Positions 1-8,020 are shown, counted from the stretch's first letter. The stretch is 64,000 nucleotides of DNA from Sphingobacterium siyangense (GCF_007830445.1 NZ_VLKR01000004.1:1-64000), one strand, 5' to 3'. Numbers and translations are program-made. Notes: a model not told the origin generated them from the sequence alone.

Positions 1-191
1 GTACCGATATCCTCTGTATCCCCGACATGCTCATTTTTGTTATAATACAGGTCAGCAATAATCTTGCGTCCTCTAAACAGTTCGTTTAAGAAAGCGATCA
101 GAAGATCTTTATTGGTATCTGATCCGAAAACTTTTTTAAATCCATAATCTGTTGTAATATCGATATATTTCGACTGTCTCAACTCACTCAT
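1..191 (-). CDS. Rpn/PDDEXK-family transposase-like nuclease, N-terminal part
   Basis: The first 63 codons of a gene that runs off the left edge of the window. The peptide begins MSELRQSKY and carries the hallmark T-T-D-Y-G-F-K-K-V-F-G (residues 13-23), then NKDLLIAFLNELF. This opening is typical of the Rpn / 'PD-(D/E)XK nuclease family transposase' proteins (PF12784) of Bacteroidota, which are recombination-promoting nucleases often linked to mobile DNA or defence. The catalytic region lies outside the window, so activity cannot be judged. ATG at 191 is chosen because the ATG at 198 reads into a stop after four codons. A TAnnTTTG box and a long palindrome lie upstream. Confidence 0.8.
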   Translation of the reverse strand, partial: MSELRQSKYIDITTDYGFKKVFGSDTNKDLLIAFLNELFRGRKIIADLYYNKNEHVGDTEDIG

Positions 192-221
192 AATACATTG
201 TTTTTAAATTGGTTAACAATG

Positions 222-229
222 CAAATATA
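222..229 (-). promoter_or_regulatory. -7 promoter box (TATATTTG) of the Rpn-like gene
   Basis: TATATTTG on the minus strand fits the Bacteroidota -7 consensus TAnnTTTG and lies 30 bases before the ATG at 191. No clean -33 TTG is seen; that region is taken up by the palindrome at 247-279. Confidence 0.5.
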
Positions 230-246
230 AGTAAAAAAACATTTTA

Positions 247-279
247 ATACTAATATTTTTAGCGTAAAAATATTAGTAT
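247..279. promoter_or_regulatory. Perfect 15-bp-arm palindrome, candidate operator
   Basis: ATACTAATATTTTTA and its exact reverse complement are separated by GCG (arms 247-261 and 265-279). The element sits 17 bases upstream of the -7 box of the Rpn-like gene, so it covers the expected -33 region. It also lies 45 bases beyond the stop of the dnaE2 relic. An operator is the likelier reading. A Rho-independent terminator is less likely because the stem is almost pure A/T. Confidence 0.6.
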
Positions 280-323
280 GTATATGAATTAAAACAAGTT
301 CCCCGATGAAGATCATTTCCGTC

Positions 324-839
324 CTATTCACTCCTCGGATCGGGTTTTAGCGGCATCTTGCCACAGCGGATCACCTCAACGGAAGGGCAACCGTATTCCA
401 GAACAACTTTGCCTTCAACCAAATAGACTCCGGCCCCACGGAGTGGATATTTGGCTAGGCTCTGCGGGAAATGGACGGTATCAAAAAAGCGTCCCTCGGC
501 ATCGAGGAAAGTACCAAATTTCATCAGGTCGCCACGCTTGGTCTTCACAAATTTCTCACAGACAAAATCCCCCACCACACGGATTATTTTCCCTTCGTGC
601 AGATGGAGTTCCCGAGCGGGCATATCGCCCCGATAATCGCTTTTGGTAAGGTCGAAAAGCGTCCCAGTAACGCAAAATCCAATCAGCTCCATCTCGTCGT
701 AATAGTCTTCCAAGATATCTTCTTCCAATGGGGGCAGTATAGGCTTGCGACTCTCGGTCTCAAAGAGCGCCATACCTGCTGCGACAGGCTTATGCTTGCT
801 CATCATCAGGTGAGCTGCCCACAGCAATTGCTTTTCCAA
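324..839 (-). pseudogene. dnaE2: C-terminal relic of error-prone DNA polymerase III alpha (DnaE2/ImuC)
   Basis: About 170 codons matching the extreme C-terminus of the Bacteroidota DnaE2-type polymerase: a PPLEEDILEDYYDEMELIGF segment, then the OB-fold stretch (EGKIIRVVGDFVCEKF, DTVHFP) and a final VIRCGKMPLKP. Full-length DnaE2 is roughly 1,000 residues, so the polymerase core, PHP domain and fingers are all missing. The frame is open only from a TAG at about 860, and the first usable codon is a TTG at 839 without a clear ribosome site. The rest was removed when foreign sequence joined at about 840. It cannot be a working polymerase. Confidence 0.85.
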
Positions 840-1220
840 GAACTTTACGATAATGTACTAAAGTCGATCAATAGCTTATATTCCAATCCCAAAGAAGGCC
901 TAACTTTGGTTCCTGGGCAGGCGATCACTTTAGCGGCTTACAAACATAGAGGACTTAAAACATCCGCTATTGCTTACTATGATGTCGATTACACCTTGTC
1001 TTTTTTGTTTAAAGATGGAAAAATAAGAATTAATAGTCCAACTTTTAATGCTCAAATTATGAACTACAACGGCACTTGGAATAAAATGGACGTGAAAAAA
1101 TTTTATTTCAAAGGTAACGGTAATCCCAAAAGGGAGAAAAGCCATCAATTCGTAAACGCGTACTTTAATGGGCTGATCAAATCCATTCTTGAAAAATCCG
1201 CCAATATTGATAATTGGTAG
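840..1220 (+). pseudogene. 3' part of a secreted DUF4468-like protein, joined to the dnaE2 relic
   Basis: About 125 codons (from ELYDNVLKSINSLY to SANIDNW) form a coherent protein on the plus strand, but the upstream continuation of this frame is only the antisense of dnaE2, so the true 5' part is gone. The pattern of a coil/helix, an IAYYDVDYTLSFLFKDGKIRI strand pair split by a turn, and a C-terminal ...FNGLIKSI helix resembles the TBP-like DUF4468 proteins of Bacteroidota. That assignment is tentative. A terminator follows at 1445-1477. Confidence 0.5.
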
Positions 1221-1352
1221 ATGAATTTACCAAAATAAGTTGTTCGTATATACGCTTATCCTGGTATTTTTGCTTAACTGTTATTTTCAAATCGAATAGA
1301 CCAATTAACTATATTTAAGTTTCCCTACACATTCCCTGGGTATCACATTAAA

Positions 1353-1376
1353 GGCGTCTTGGCACGGCGGATCGCC
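1353..1376 (-). repeat. Second scrap of the dnaE2 C-terminal end
   Basis: Twenty of 24 bases match positions 352-375, the stretch encoding the VIRCGKMP end of the dnaE2 relic. No reading frame remains around it. It is probably a leftover of another copy or of a duplication during the rearrangement at this locus. Confidence 0.4.
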
Positions 1377-1427
1377 CGAGACATAGGATAAAAAAGATCC
1401 AATATTTCCATAAGGGGCTATAACTGT

Positions 1428-1477
1428 ATTGACAAGAGTATTTAAGCACCCTTGTCAATCGTTAAGGGAGCCTTTTT
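1428..1477 (+). terminator. Hairpins and T-run, probable terminator
   Basis: A 9-bp perfect inverted repeat (ATTGACAAG 1428-1436 / CTTGTCAAT 1451-1459) overlaps an alternative stem CCCTT/AAGGG that is followed by CCTTTTT. The sequence from 1445 on is clearly related to the terminator at 12923-12960 (shared AAGGGA-CCTTTTTGGCTA). It would end plus-strand transcription of the DUF4468-like relic, and may act in both directions downstream of pgl. Confidence 0.5.
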
Positions 1478-1505
1478 GGCTAGGCGTCCCTATAGTTAAA
1501 TGATA

Positions 1506-2216
1506 TTAAATTCCAGCTTCTTTATCGGTAAAAATCTGGACTCCTGCTTTCTTTTCAATTAACTGTAGCGGATATAGTTCAGGATTATATACACCATTAA
1601 GAACTTCATTCAAAGCGCTTCTCTTGGATTTACCAAAGGTAACAATCAGAATATTTTCAGCTTTATTGATAATAGGTTCAGTCAAAGTAATTCTGAACAT
1701 TGCCTGTGGCTTTAGATAGTAGGCGTCAACCCATTTTTCTTTTTCTTGTAAGATCTTTTCTCCTGGAAACAGAGAAGCTGTGTGGCCATCATCACCCATT
1801 CCTAAAAGGATGAAATCAAAAATACCTTCAGCTCCCAAAACATTTCTGATTTGGGCTTCGTATGCTTTAGCGTAATTTTCAGGCTCAATTCCCTCTTTAT
1901 ACATGGGGAAAATCTGATTTTTATTGACCGGAACCTTATTCAAAAGTACTTCCAAAGTCATCTTAAAATTACTTTTCTCATCTTCAAGAGAAACCCATCT
2001 TTCATCTACCCAAAAAAAATGGATTTTGTTCCAAATTATTTTATCTGCATATTCAGGAGTAGCTAATAAACTAAAAATAGCTTTCGGTGAAGAGCCACCA
2101 CTCAACGCGACCACAAATTTATCATGCTTCTGAATCGCTTTTTTCGAAAGCTCAACAAATGTATCTGCTGCTTCTTTATATAAAGCATCCAGATTATTAA
2201 ATATCGTAATATTCAT
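1506..2216 (-). CDS. pgl: 6-phosphogluconolactonase (DevB/SOL type)
   Basis: Hydrolyses 6-phosphogluconolactone to 6-phosphogluconate, the second step of the oxidative pentose-phosphate pathway, in the cytoplasm. The 236-residue product has the family blocks VALSGGSSPKAIF, WVDERWVSLEDEKSN and the strongly conserved LLGMGDDGHTASLFPG. A longer frame starts at 2243 and overlaps the zwf stop; the ATG at 2216 (MNITIFNN), preceded by AAAAGAGA and 17 bases after the zwf stop, is the better start. It is the last gene of the gnd-zwf-pgl operon. Confidence 0.95.
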   Translation of the reverse strand: MNITIFNNLDALYKEAADTFVELSKKAIQKHDKFVVALSGGSSPKAIFSLLATPEYADKIIWNKIHFFWVDERWVSLEDEKSNFKMTLEVLLNKVPVNKNQIFPMYKEGIEPENYAKAYEAQIRNVLGAEGIFDFILLGMGDDGHTASLFPGEKILQEKEKWVDAYYLKPQAMFRITLTEPIINKAENILIVTFGKSKRSALNEVLNGVYNPELYPLQLIEKKAGVQIFTDKEAGI

Positions 2217-2233
2217 TCTCTTTTCATTAGATT

Positions 2234-3715
2234 TTAAACCCACTGATGTCCCTGCCGCTCTACCAGTGCATCACTGTCATCAGGGCCCCAGTTTCCTGAA
2301 GCATAATTTGGGAAAGATGGGTCTTTGGTTTTTTCCCAGGTTTCCTGAATCGTTTTTATCACATCCCAAGCTTCTTCTACCTGATCAGAGCGCATAAACA
2401 GTGTAAGGTCTCCCACAAGGGCTTCCAATAAAAGAGTTTCATAAGCTTCGGGAGTATCGGTCTGACAGGCAAAATTATCGAAAATCATCTCCACAGGTTT
2501 AAGCTCTAAAGACAAGCCTGGTTTTTTAGACATAAACTGCAATCTGATGTCCATTTGTGGCTGGATATTAATAACCAATCGGTTTGCCGACAGAAGCGAG
2601 GTGCTTTCTGAAAACGTAGAATTTGGAAGTGGCTTAAACTGAATCGTTATATAAGAATGCTTTTCTTTCATCTTCTTACCGGTACGAACATAAAAAGGAA
2701 CATCCTCCCATCTTTCATTATCCAGATAAAACTTAATAGCGACAAATGTTTCCGTATTGGAATCATGAGCAATTCCCTCTTCCTGGCGATAGCCATTTAC
2801 TTTTACCCCATTTACTTTGCCTCGTCCGTACTGTCCTCTTACCGCATAATGATCTACTTTTTCGGGAGAAATCCTACGGATGGATTTTAAAACATCAACT
2901 TTACGATCCCTGATCTCACCCGATTCAAGTGAAGCCGGAGGTTCCATAGCAACCATACAAAGAATTTGCAAAAGATGGTTCTGAATCATATCGCGCAAAG
3001 CTCCTGTCTGCTCATAAAAACTGGCTCTTGTTTCCACACCTACTTCTTCGGCGACCGTAATCTGTACCGATTCTATATGTCTGTGATTCCAAAGAGGTTC
3101 AAAAATTGAATTTCCGAACCTGAACGCCAAAATATTCTGAACGGTTTCTTTACCTAAATAATGATCGATACGATAAATCTGTTCTTCCTGGAACGTTTGT
3201 GAAAGAAGGTTATTTAGCTCAATGGCAGATTCTTTATTGTGACCAAAAGGTTTTTCGATAATAATTCGATCTGTTGCAGGATCAGATGCTATTGACGTAT
3301 TTTTAAGATGATTTGAAATTACAGATACAAAGTTTGGTGCAATGGACAAATAGAAAAGTCTGTTGCCTCTCATTCCGTACACCTTATCAAAATTTTCCAG
3401 TTTCTGATATAAATTCCGATAAGAGCTTTCTTCATCAAGCTGATGCTGAAAATAGCAGATGTGAGCCTGAAAACCAGCCCAATCTTCCTTGATTACAGCC
3501 TTCCGGGAAAAACTCTCTATGTTTTCTTTAATATAAGCCCTGAATTTTTCATCCGTATTTTCGGCTCTTCCTAAAGCTAAGATATTAAACCCCTTTGGCA
3601 TTCTGCCATCGATATATAAATTGTAGAAGGCAGGAAAAAGCTTTCTTTTTGCCAAATCCCCTGTTGCACCAAAAATAACGATCGTTGTTGGATGCAGGAT
3701 TGTATTGTCACTCAT
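2234..3715 (-). CDS. zwf: Glucose-6-phosphate 1-dehydrogenase
   Basis: Oxidises glucose 6-phosphate to 6-phosphoglucono-lactone with NADP(+). The protein has 493 residues, the normal length. The nucleotide-binding GATGDLAKRKL is near the N-terminus and the active-site signature RIDHYLGKE is intact. The ATG lies 8 bases downstream of the gnd stop, so translation is probably coupled, and pgl follows directly. Together the three genes supply NADPH and ribulose 5-phosphate. Confidence 0.97.
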   Translation of the reverse strand: MSDNTILHPTTIVIFGATGDLAKRKLFPAFYNLYIDGRMPKGFNILALGRAENTDEKFRAYIKENIESFSRKAVIKEDWAGFQAHICYFQHQLDEESSYRNLYQKLENFDKVYGMRGNRLFYLSIAPNFVSVISNHLKNTSIASDPATDRIIIEKPFGHNKESAIELNNLLSQTFQEEQIYRIDHYLGKETVQNILAFRFGNSIFEPLWNHRHIESVQITVAEEVGVETRASFYEQTGALRDMIQNHLLQILCMVAMEPPASLESGEIRDRKVDVLKSIRRISPEKVDHYAVRGQYGRGKVNGVKVNGYRQEEGIAHDSNTETFVAIKFYLDNERWEDVPFYVRTGKKMKEKHSYITIQFKPLPNSTFSESTSLLSANRLVINIQPQMDIRLQFMSKKPGLSLELKPVEMIFDNFACQTDTPEAYETLLLEALVGDLTLFMRSDQVEEAWDVIKTIQETWEKTKDPSFPNYASGNWGPDDSDALVERQGHQWV

Positions 3716-3723
3716 TGTTGAAT

Positions 3724-5142
3724 TCAGTTATTTGGGTTTTGCCATGACGTATGAAAGACTCCTTCTCTGTCAGTTCTTTGGTAAGTGTGTGCACCAAAAT
3801 AATCACGCTGAGCCTGAAGCAGGTTTACAGGTAAAGATGCTGTGGTATAAGCTTCGAAATACCCTAGAGCCGACTGAATTCCTAAGCTTGGAATTCCGTT
3901 TGATACAGCAAAAGCCGCTGTTTTTCTTAATGAAGAAATTTTATCTTTTACAATTTCTGAAATTTCCTGATCCAATAAAATATTAGATAAGTTCTCGTAT
4001 TTTGAATAAGCCAGATAAAATTTCTCCAATAAAACCGAACGAATGATACATCCACCTCTCCATATTTTAACAACATCTTTTAACGGAATTTCAAACTGAT
4101 ATTCTTCCGAAGCTTTTACCAATAATGCCAATCCTTGCGCATAACTGATTAAAGTAGATAAATACAAAGCATCCCCCACCTCTTTGATGAACAATTCTGT
4201 GCTTTCAAGAGTTTTTACTTCTTCTTTAGCATATAATTGCGAAGCTTTCACGCGCTCATCTTTGTAAGCGGATAAAATTCTTGATGTGACCGCAATATCG
4301 ATGGTTGGAATAGACACCCCAACTTCCATAGCCTCCTGGGAGGTCCATTTTCCGGTTCCTTTTGCTCCTGCTTTATCTAAAATCTTGTCGACAAGAAAAC
4401 CGTCGGTTACATCATCTTTTTGCTGGAAAATATCTCTTGTTATTTCAATAAGGAAAGAATTCATCTCGCCTTCATTCCATCTTTTGAAAACTTCATGCAA
4501 TTGGTTATTGTTAAGATTAGCTCCTTTTCTCAGTAAATCGTATGCTTCACTGATTAATTGCATGATGGCATATTCTATACCGTTGTGAACCATTTTAACG
4601 TAATTCCCTGCAGCTCCTTTTCCCATATAAGCGGTGCAGGGCTCCCCCTTTACTTTTGCTGAAATAACTTCCAGCATAGGCTTCACTAAATTGAAAACTT
4701 CCAAATCTCCACCCGGCATAATACTCGGTCCTCTTCTTGCGCCCTGCTCTCCTCCAGAAACACCCATTCCCATAAAATGAAGGTTTTTAGAAGCTAAATC
4801 AGCTATACGTCTCTCGGTATCTTTGAAATAAGAATTTCCCGCATCAACGACAATATCATTTGGACTCAGAAGCGGTGTTATGCTTTCAAGAACAGCATCA
4901 ACCGGTTTACCTGCAGGAACCATCAAAATAACTTTTCGCGGACTGTCTAAACTCAACACAAATTCATCTAGAGAAACAGTTCCAACAACCTTTGTACCTG
5001 AAGCAACTCCTTTACGAAGTTCAATTACCTTTTCTTCATCTAAATCGAATCCTACGACAGAAAAACCATTATCTGCAATATTGTAAAGCAGATTTCTTCC
5101 CATTACACCCAGACCAATGACCCCGTAATTATACTTTTCCAT
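3724..5142 (-). CDS. gnd: 6-phosphogluconate dehydrogenase, decarboxylating
   Basis: Converts 6-phosphogluconate to ribulose 5-phosphate and CO2 with NADP(+). The 472-residue, full-length protein starts with the Rossmann motif GLGVMGRNL and contains VDAGNSYFKDT, the substrate-binding GVSGGEQGARRGPSIMPGG region, the KMVHNGIEY block, and the C-terminal YFGAHTYQRTD tail that reaches into the partner's active site. First gene of the operon, although its reaction is the third in the pathway. A TAAATTTG box lies 27 bases upstream. Confidence 0.97.
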   Translation of the reverse strand: MEKYNYGVIGLGVMGRNLLYNIADNGFSVVGFDLDEEKVIELRKGVASGTKVVGTVSLDEFVLSLDSPRKVILMVPAGKPVDAVLESITPLLSPNDIVVDAGNSYFKDTERRIADLASKNLHFMGMGVSGGEQGARRGPSIMPGGDLEVFNLVKPMLEVISAKVKGEPCTAYMGKGAAGNYVKMVHNGIEYAIMQLISEAYDLLRKGANLNNNQLHEVFKRWNEGEMNSFLIEITRDIFQQKDDVTDGFLVDKILDKAGAKGTGKWTSQEAMEVGVSIPTIDIAVTSRILSAYKDERVKASQLYAKEEVKTLESTELFIKEVGDALYLSTLISYAQGLALLVKASEEYQFEIPLKDVVKIWRGGCIIRSVLLEKFYLAYSKYENLSNILLDQEISEIVKDKISSLRKTAAFAVSNGIPSLGIQSALGYFEAYTTASLPVNLLQAQRDYFGAHTYQRTDREGVFHTSWQNPNN

Positions 5143-5168
5143 TCTTACTTAAAGTTTAGTTTATGCAT

Positions 5169-5195
5169 CAAATTTACTGAAATGCATGCCAGCAA
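5169..5195 (-). promoter_or_regulatory. Promoter of the gnd-zwf-pgl operon
   Basis: Minus-strand TAAATTTG (5169-5176) matches the Bacteroidota -7 box, with a TTTTTTTG tract ending at 5193 as a possible -33 element, 16 bases away (somewhat short). The gnd ATG is 26 bases downstream. Confidence 0.5.
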
Positions 5196-5298
5196 AAAAA
5201 TTATCTAAAATTTTCTTTCAATTCTGACTTAGTTATCATCAACTGGAAAATATCATTAGTTATTTGGTTACGAGCTTCCAATATAAAAGAAGAGCGCC

Positions 5299-5556
5299 TT
5301 AAACAAGGCTAGTCAATACAAGTCTTAACATATCCGAATTCAAAATTATTTTATCAGGTATCGCATCAAAGCCCACATTTTCATCAACTTCTGAGAATCC
5401 TATTTGATTAGGTTCAAATTGAAAAACGTAGAATTTTTTATTAAACCAAACATCAAGCATTATTGAACCAGATGAAAACTTCATATATTCATACTTTAAA
5501 TTATTCTTTTTCAAGAACTCAATCGTATTGTTGAACATCATTAAGTAATTCTCCAT
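5299..5556 (-). CDS. Small acidic protein, probable immunity protein
   Basis: 85 residues, MENYLMMFNN..., with no signal peptide. The family is not recognised. It starts 13 bases after the stop of a toxin-like C-terminal fragment, preceded by AAGGAAATAGAA; a longer frame from 5631 would run back through that fragment and is rejected. The size, the lack of export signals and the position right after a tail of this type match the immunity genes of polymorphic toxins. The function is inferred from context only. Confidence 0.5.
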   Translation of the reverse strand: MENYLMMFNNTIEFLKKNNLKYEYMKFSSGSIMLDVWFNKKFYVFQFEPNQIGFSEVDENVGFDAIPDKIILNSDMLRLVLTSLV

Positions 5557-5569
5557 TTCTATTTCCTTG

Positions 5570-5749
5570 TTAAAAAAGTTCCCCTGAATTTCGAAGAAAA
5601 ATACTGAACCCACCAGCTGATTTGATTTCAATCCTGTGTCCTATTGTCAATGCTGTAACGGAACCATTGGCATGATAAGTTACTAACTTATCATCTAAAA
5701 TACCATACATTCTAACATTAGACCCCGATTCATAGTCCCATGCTGATCT
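5570..5749 (-). pseudogene. C-terminal tail of a toxin-like protein
   Basis: An open 59-codon frame with no start, running SAWDYESGSNVRMYGILDD ... GHRIEIKSAGGFSIFLRNSGELF, closed upstream by a TAG at 5750-5752 where unrelated sequence begins. The beta-rich repeats and the small gene immediately after it suggest the end of a polymorphic-toxin or Rhs-type effector whose body is lost. The exact toxin fold is not recognised. Confidence 0.4.
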
Positions 5750-5753
5750 CTAA

Positions 5754-5918
5754 TCCGGTTTGGGGCACAAAGTGGGATGCTTATTTTTCTTTTATGCTGG
5801 ATGTCCAGTTCAGTCATATGTAAAATCCGAAAATTTCAAAACTTCAATTTTTGCACAAGCAAAGGAAATAGCAGTGGGATTTGATGATGGCGAGTTAACG
5901 ATAATAAAATCTCAATAA
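5754..5918 (+). pseudogene. Unassigned 3' gene fragment
   Basis: A frame without a start, from SGLGHKV to SYVKSENFKTSIFAQAKEIA and ending GELTIIKSQ, begins exactly where the opposite-strand toxin tail breaks off (5750-5753). That makes a recombination junction likely here. No family is recognised. Confidence 0.25.
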
Positions 5919-6005
5919 CTATGGATCTTATCACAGTTGTTTATCGCGAAAGAGTTGATTGAAAAAAGAAGGAAAAAATACCAGATAAAGAAGGGCAGAT
6001 AAAAC

Positions 6006-6173
6006 TCATGATCTATTAATAAAAACATCAAAAAGAACAAGAATGATAACGAATATTCCTAGAGCAATTGGTCGGGTATACCAATATGAAGGTTGTCCGA
6101 ACCTTTTCATAATAAGTCCAACAATAATGCTAAAAATGGCTAGAAACAAGCCCGATGCTTGATTATCATTCAT
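6006..6173 (-). CDS. Small two-helix membrane protein
   Basis: 55 codons, MNDNQASGLFLAIFSIIVGL..., with two hydrophobic segments (about residues 9-22 and 36-52) separated by a basic, aromatic loop (MKRFGQPSYWYTRP). The regular hydrophobic pattern and the clean ATG-to-TGA frame favour a real small protein, but no family or partner is known. It lies between the toxin/immunity scraps and could be an accessory or immunity protein. Confidence 0.4.
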   Translation of the reverse strand: MNDNQASGLFLAIFSIIVGLIMKRFGQPSYWYTRPIALGIFVIILVLFDVFINRS

Positions 6174-6315
6174 ACGCTAAAAATAAGTAAAAGAATTGAC
6201 ACGCTAGGTCCTAAATCAATTCCTAACTTTACTTGAAAAAAGAGCCCCGTTATAAGGAACATAACTGGAATCCCTAGTTTTTATTTACACATTTCGCGGG
6301 ACAGTCCCGAAAAAA

Positions 6316-6480
6316 ATGAAAAAGTTTTTTACTTGGTTAATGTATGTCGCTGCTTTTTTTTCTGGAATTATTATATTGTTGTTTATTTATTTGTCTGTTG
6401 ACCCATTTCGTAAACAAAAACAAAGAAAACTTTATTATAAAAGGATCGAAGAAATAAAAAAACGTAGGAATCTTTACTGA
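6316..6480 (+). CDS. Small single-span membrane protein
   Basis: 54 codons starting MKKFFTWLMYVAAFFSG, one transmembrane segment (about residues 5-27) followed by a strongly basic tail (KQKQRKLYYKRIEEIKKRR). The topology is probably N-out with the basic tail inside. The ATG follows a run of seven A. Function unknown. Confidence 0.4.
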   Translation: MKKFFTWLMYVAAFFSGIIILLFIYLSVDPFRKQKQRKLYYKRIEEIKKRRNLY

Positions 6481-6499
6481 CAATCATAGTTTAAAAGCT

Positions 6500-6886
6500 C
6501 TACATCTTCTGCGCCAAAGGCCCATCTTTAGTGACCAGACTAGACCAACCGGGAAAAGACCCTACGGTTAGCTTTGCGATCAATCTGGACGCTAGAAATA
6601 TATTGGCCACCGTTTCTTCCACCAAATCCCAGGTTACCTCGACAGGTGAAATCGCATCAAATGCTTCAAGGTTTTCTTTGACAAACTCCGCAGGATTTAA
6701 AAACGGTAGATTCTCCCTTTTATGCCATTCAGATTCTCTGGGAGTAGGAACGCTATTGTATAACCAAATATCTCCAACTATTCTTTCCTCATTCAATAAG
6801 TATGCATAACAAACCTTATCGTCATCTTCGATAAGTACGGCGAATTCTGGATGATCGTTTGATACATATTTTGTTAAACTTCCCAT
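6500..6886 (-). CDS. Cytoplasmic acidic protein of unknown function, possible immunity protein
   Basis: 128 residues, no signal or membrane segment, acidic, with repeated W/Y residues (DIWLYNSVPTPRESEWHKREN). The family was not identified. A broken copy lies at 13885-13999, and directly upstream is a short C-terminal fragment ending LPPLRSDTAQTSLF. A 3' effector tail followed by a small acidic gene mirrors the pair at 5299-5749, so an orphan immunity role is plausible but unproven. Confidence 0.55.
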   Translation of the reverse strand: MGSLTKYVSNDHPEFAVLIEDDDKVCYAYLLNEERIVGDIWLYNSVPTPRESEWHKRENLPFLNPAEFVKENLEAFDAISPVEVTWDLVEETVANIFLASRLIAKLTVGSFPGWSSLVTKDGPLAQKM

Positions 6887-6898
6887 AAAATAGCTAAT

Positions 6899-7000
6899 TT
6901 AAAACAACGAAGTCTGTGCCGTATCACTCCGCAATGGCGGCAATCCCTCCCATATCGAAAGCTTCATAACCTTGACTTGTTCAAAGAGATTGTTCAGCAT
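6899..7000 (-). pseudogene. C-terminal fragment of an unidentified gene
   Basis: A 33-codon open frame, MLNNLFEQVKVMKLSIWEG...TSLF, ending 12 bases before the next gene's ATG. Upstream the frame closes within seven codons. It reads like the tail of a longer protein that once preceded the 6500-6886 gene. Confidence 0.3.
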
Positions 7001-7024
7001 AGCGCTAAGATAACATTTATATCA

Positions 7025-7049
7025 GAAAAAAGGCTGGATGGAGCCAGCC
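7025..7049 (-). terminator. Rho-independent terminator
   Basis: GGCTGG (7032-7037) pairs with CCAGCC (7044-7049); read on the minus strand the stem is followed by a run of T (7025-7031). It lies 70 bases after the stop of the MBL-fold hydrolase gene. Confidence 0.7.
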
Positions 7050-7121
7050 CTGATAAAGATCTTATCCTATTTTAAACACTAAACCAGGCAATTGTGTTCC
7101 ATGGAAAAACTATGCTTAAAA

Positions 7122-7913
7122 TTATATCTTGGATTCATGCAATGGTTTTACAACTTCAATACGCTCTCCATCGGCCGGAATAAATGTCTTGTGCAGCAAT
7201 CCCTCTTTCTCCAATCTTTGCTTTAACTCAAGGCGTGTGGTAGGACAATGGTTGATGGCTTCCATGTGATTTGCCAATACTTTTCCTGGCGCATCACGGA
7301 TAAACTTTACAATATCGTCCATTGTCATCAATAGTGGTCTGCCGAAATCGAATTGTGCCGAACCGCAAGCTAGCACAGATACGTCGGGCTTGTAGGTAGC
7401 CAACACCTTTTTTACGTCATCGGTATAAATGGTATCTGCACTTATATATACCGATTCATCATCGGATGACTGCCATACGAATCCATACACATGCCCCATT
7501 GGTTTTCTTACCCAGCCATAGCCATGAACTGCAGGTGTCGCAGTAAGTTTGCCTTTCAGAAACGAGATTGTCTCCCAATAATCAATCGCTTGCAGGACAT
7601 TTAATCCCCATTTTTTTAATTGGCGGGCGTGGTTTTCACCGCACAGGACGGGAATTTTACGGCTACGCAAAAACTCGATTCCTACCGCATCGATATGGTC
7701 GGGATGCAGGTGTGTAATCAGGCAATAATCGATTTTCTGCAACAGTTTTTCGCTTTCAATGGGTAAATCAACCAAAGGGTTGCGACGGGGTTTGAAACGG
7801 AAAAGGGTTAGCGGAACAAATGTCTTTGACTTTCCCAATAAAGGATCAACCAATATAAAGTTGTCGTCCGATTCGATAATAATAGTGGCATTACGTATTT
7901 GATGTATTGTCAT
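7122..7913 (-). CDS. MBL-fold metal-dependent hydrolase (UlaG-like)
   Basis: 263 residues with the metallo-beta-lactamase signature LITHLHPDHIDA (HxHxDH), a later GHVYGF histidine, the SADTIYTDDV aspartate and NHMEAINHCP near the end, so the two-metal site looks complete. No signal peptide, hence cytoplasmic. It resembles the UlaG / RomA-type L-ascorbate-6-phosphate-lactonase-like group, but the substrate cannot be read from sequence. It is transcribed divergently from an HxlR regulator 107 bases away, which probably controls it. Confidence 0.8.
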   Translation of the reverse strand: MTIHQIRNATIIIESDDNFILVDPLLGKSKTFVPLTLFRFKPRRNPLVDLPIESEKLLQKIDYCLITHLHPDHIDAVGIEFLRSRKIPVLCGENHARQLKKWGLNVLQAIDYWETISFLKGKLTATPAVHGYGWVRKPMGHVYGFVWQSSDDESVYISADTIYTDDVKKVLATYKPDVSVLACGSAQFDFGRPLLMTMDDIVKFIRDAPGKVLANHMEAINHCPTTRLELKQRLEKEGLLHKTFIPADGERIEVVKPLHESKI

Positions 7914-8020
7914 AGTGATAACGTATTTAAATTCCTAAATTAGCTGGTAAATTTCGGTACAACCTTCGGCTAACGAAAGATATTTACCCAGAGGTTTCCC
8001 GGTTACAAAATTGTTACCTA

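Noticed and set aside
471-1220. A 249-codon plus-strand frame as one gene
   Set aside because: Its first half is only the antisense of the dnaE2 relic; just the part after about 840 has protein character.
5299-5631. 110-codon form of the immunity-like gene
   Set aside because: The additional 25 codons run through the toxin tail's coding end; the inner ATG 13 bases after that stop is better.
6296-6322. Hairpin CGGGA-CAG-TCCCG as terminator
   Set aside because: It is followed by A on the plus strand and preceded by T on the minus strand, so neither direction has the T-run behind the stem.
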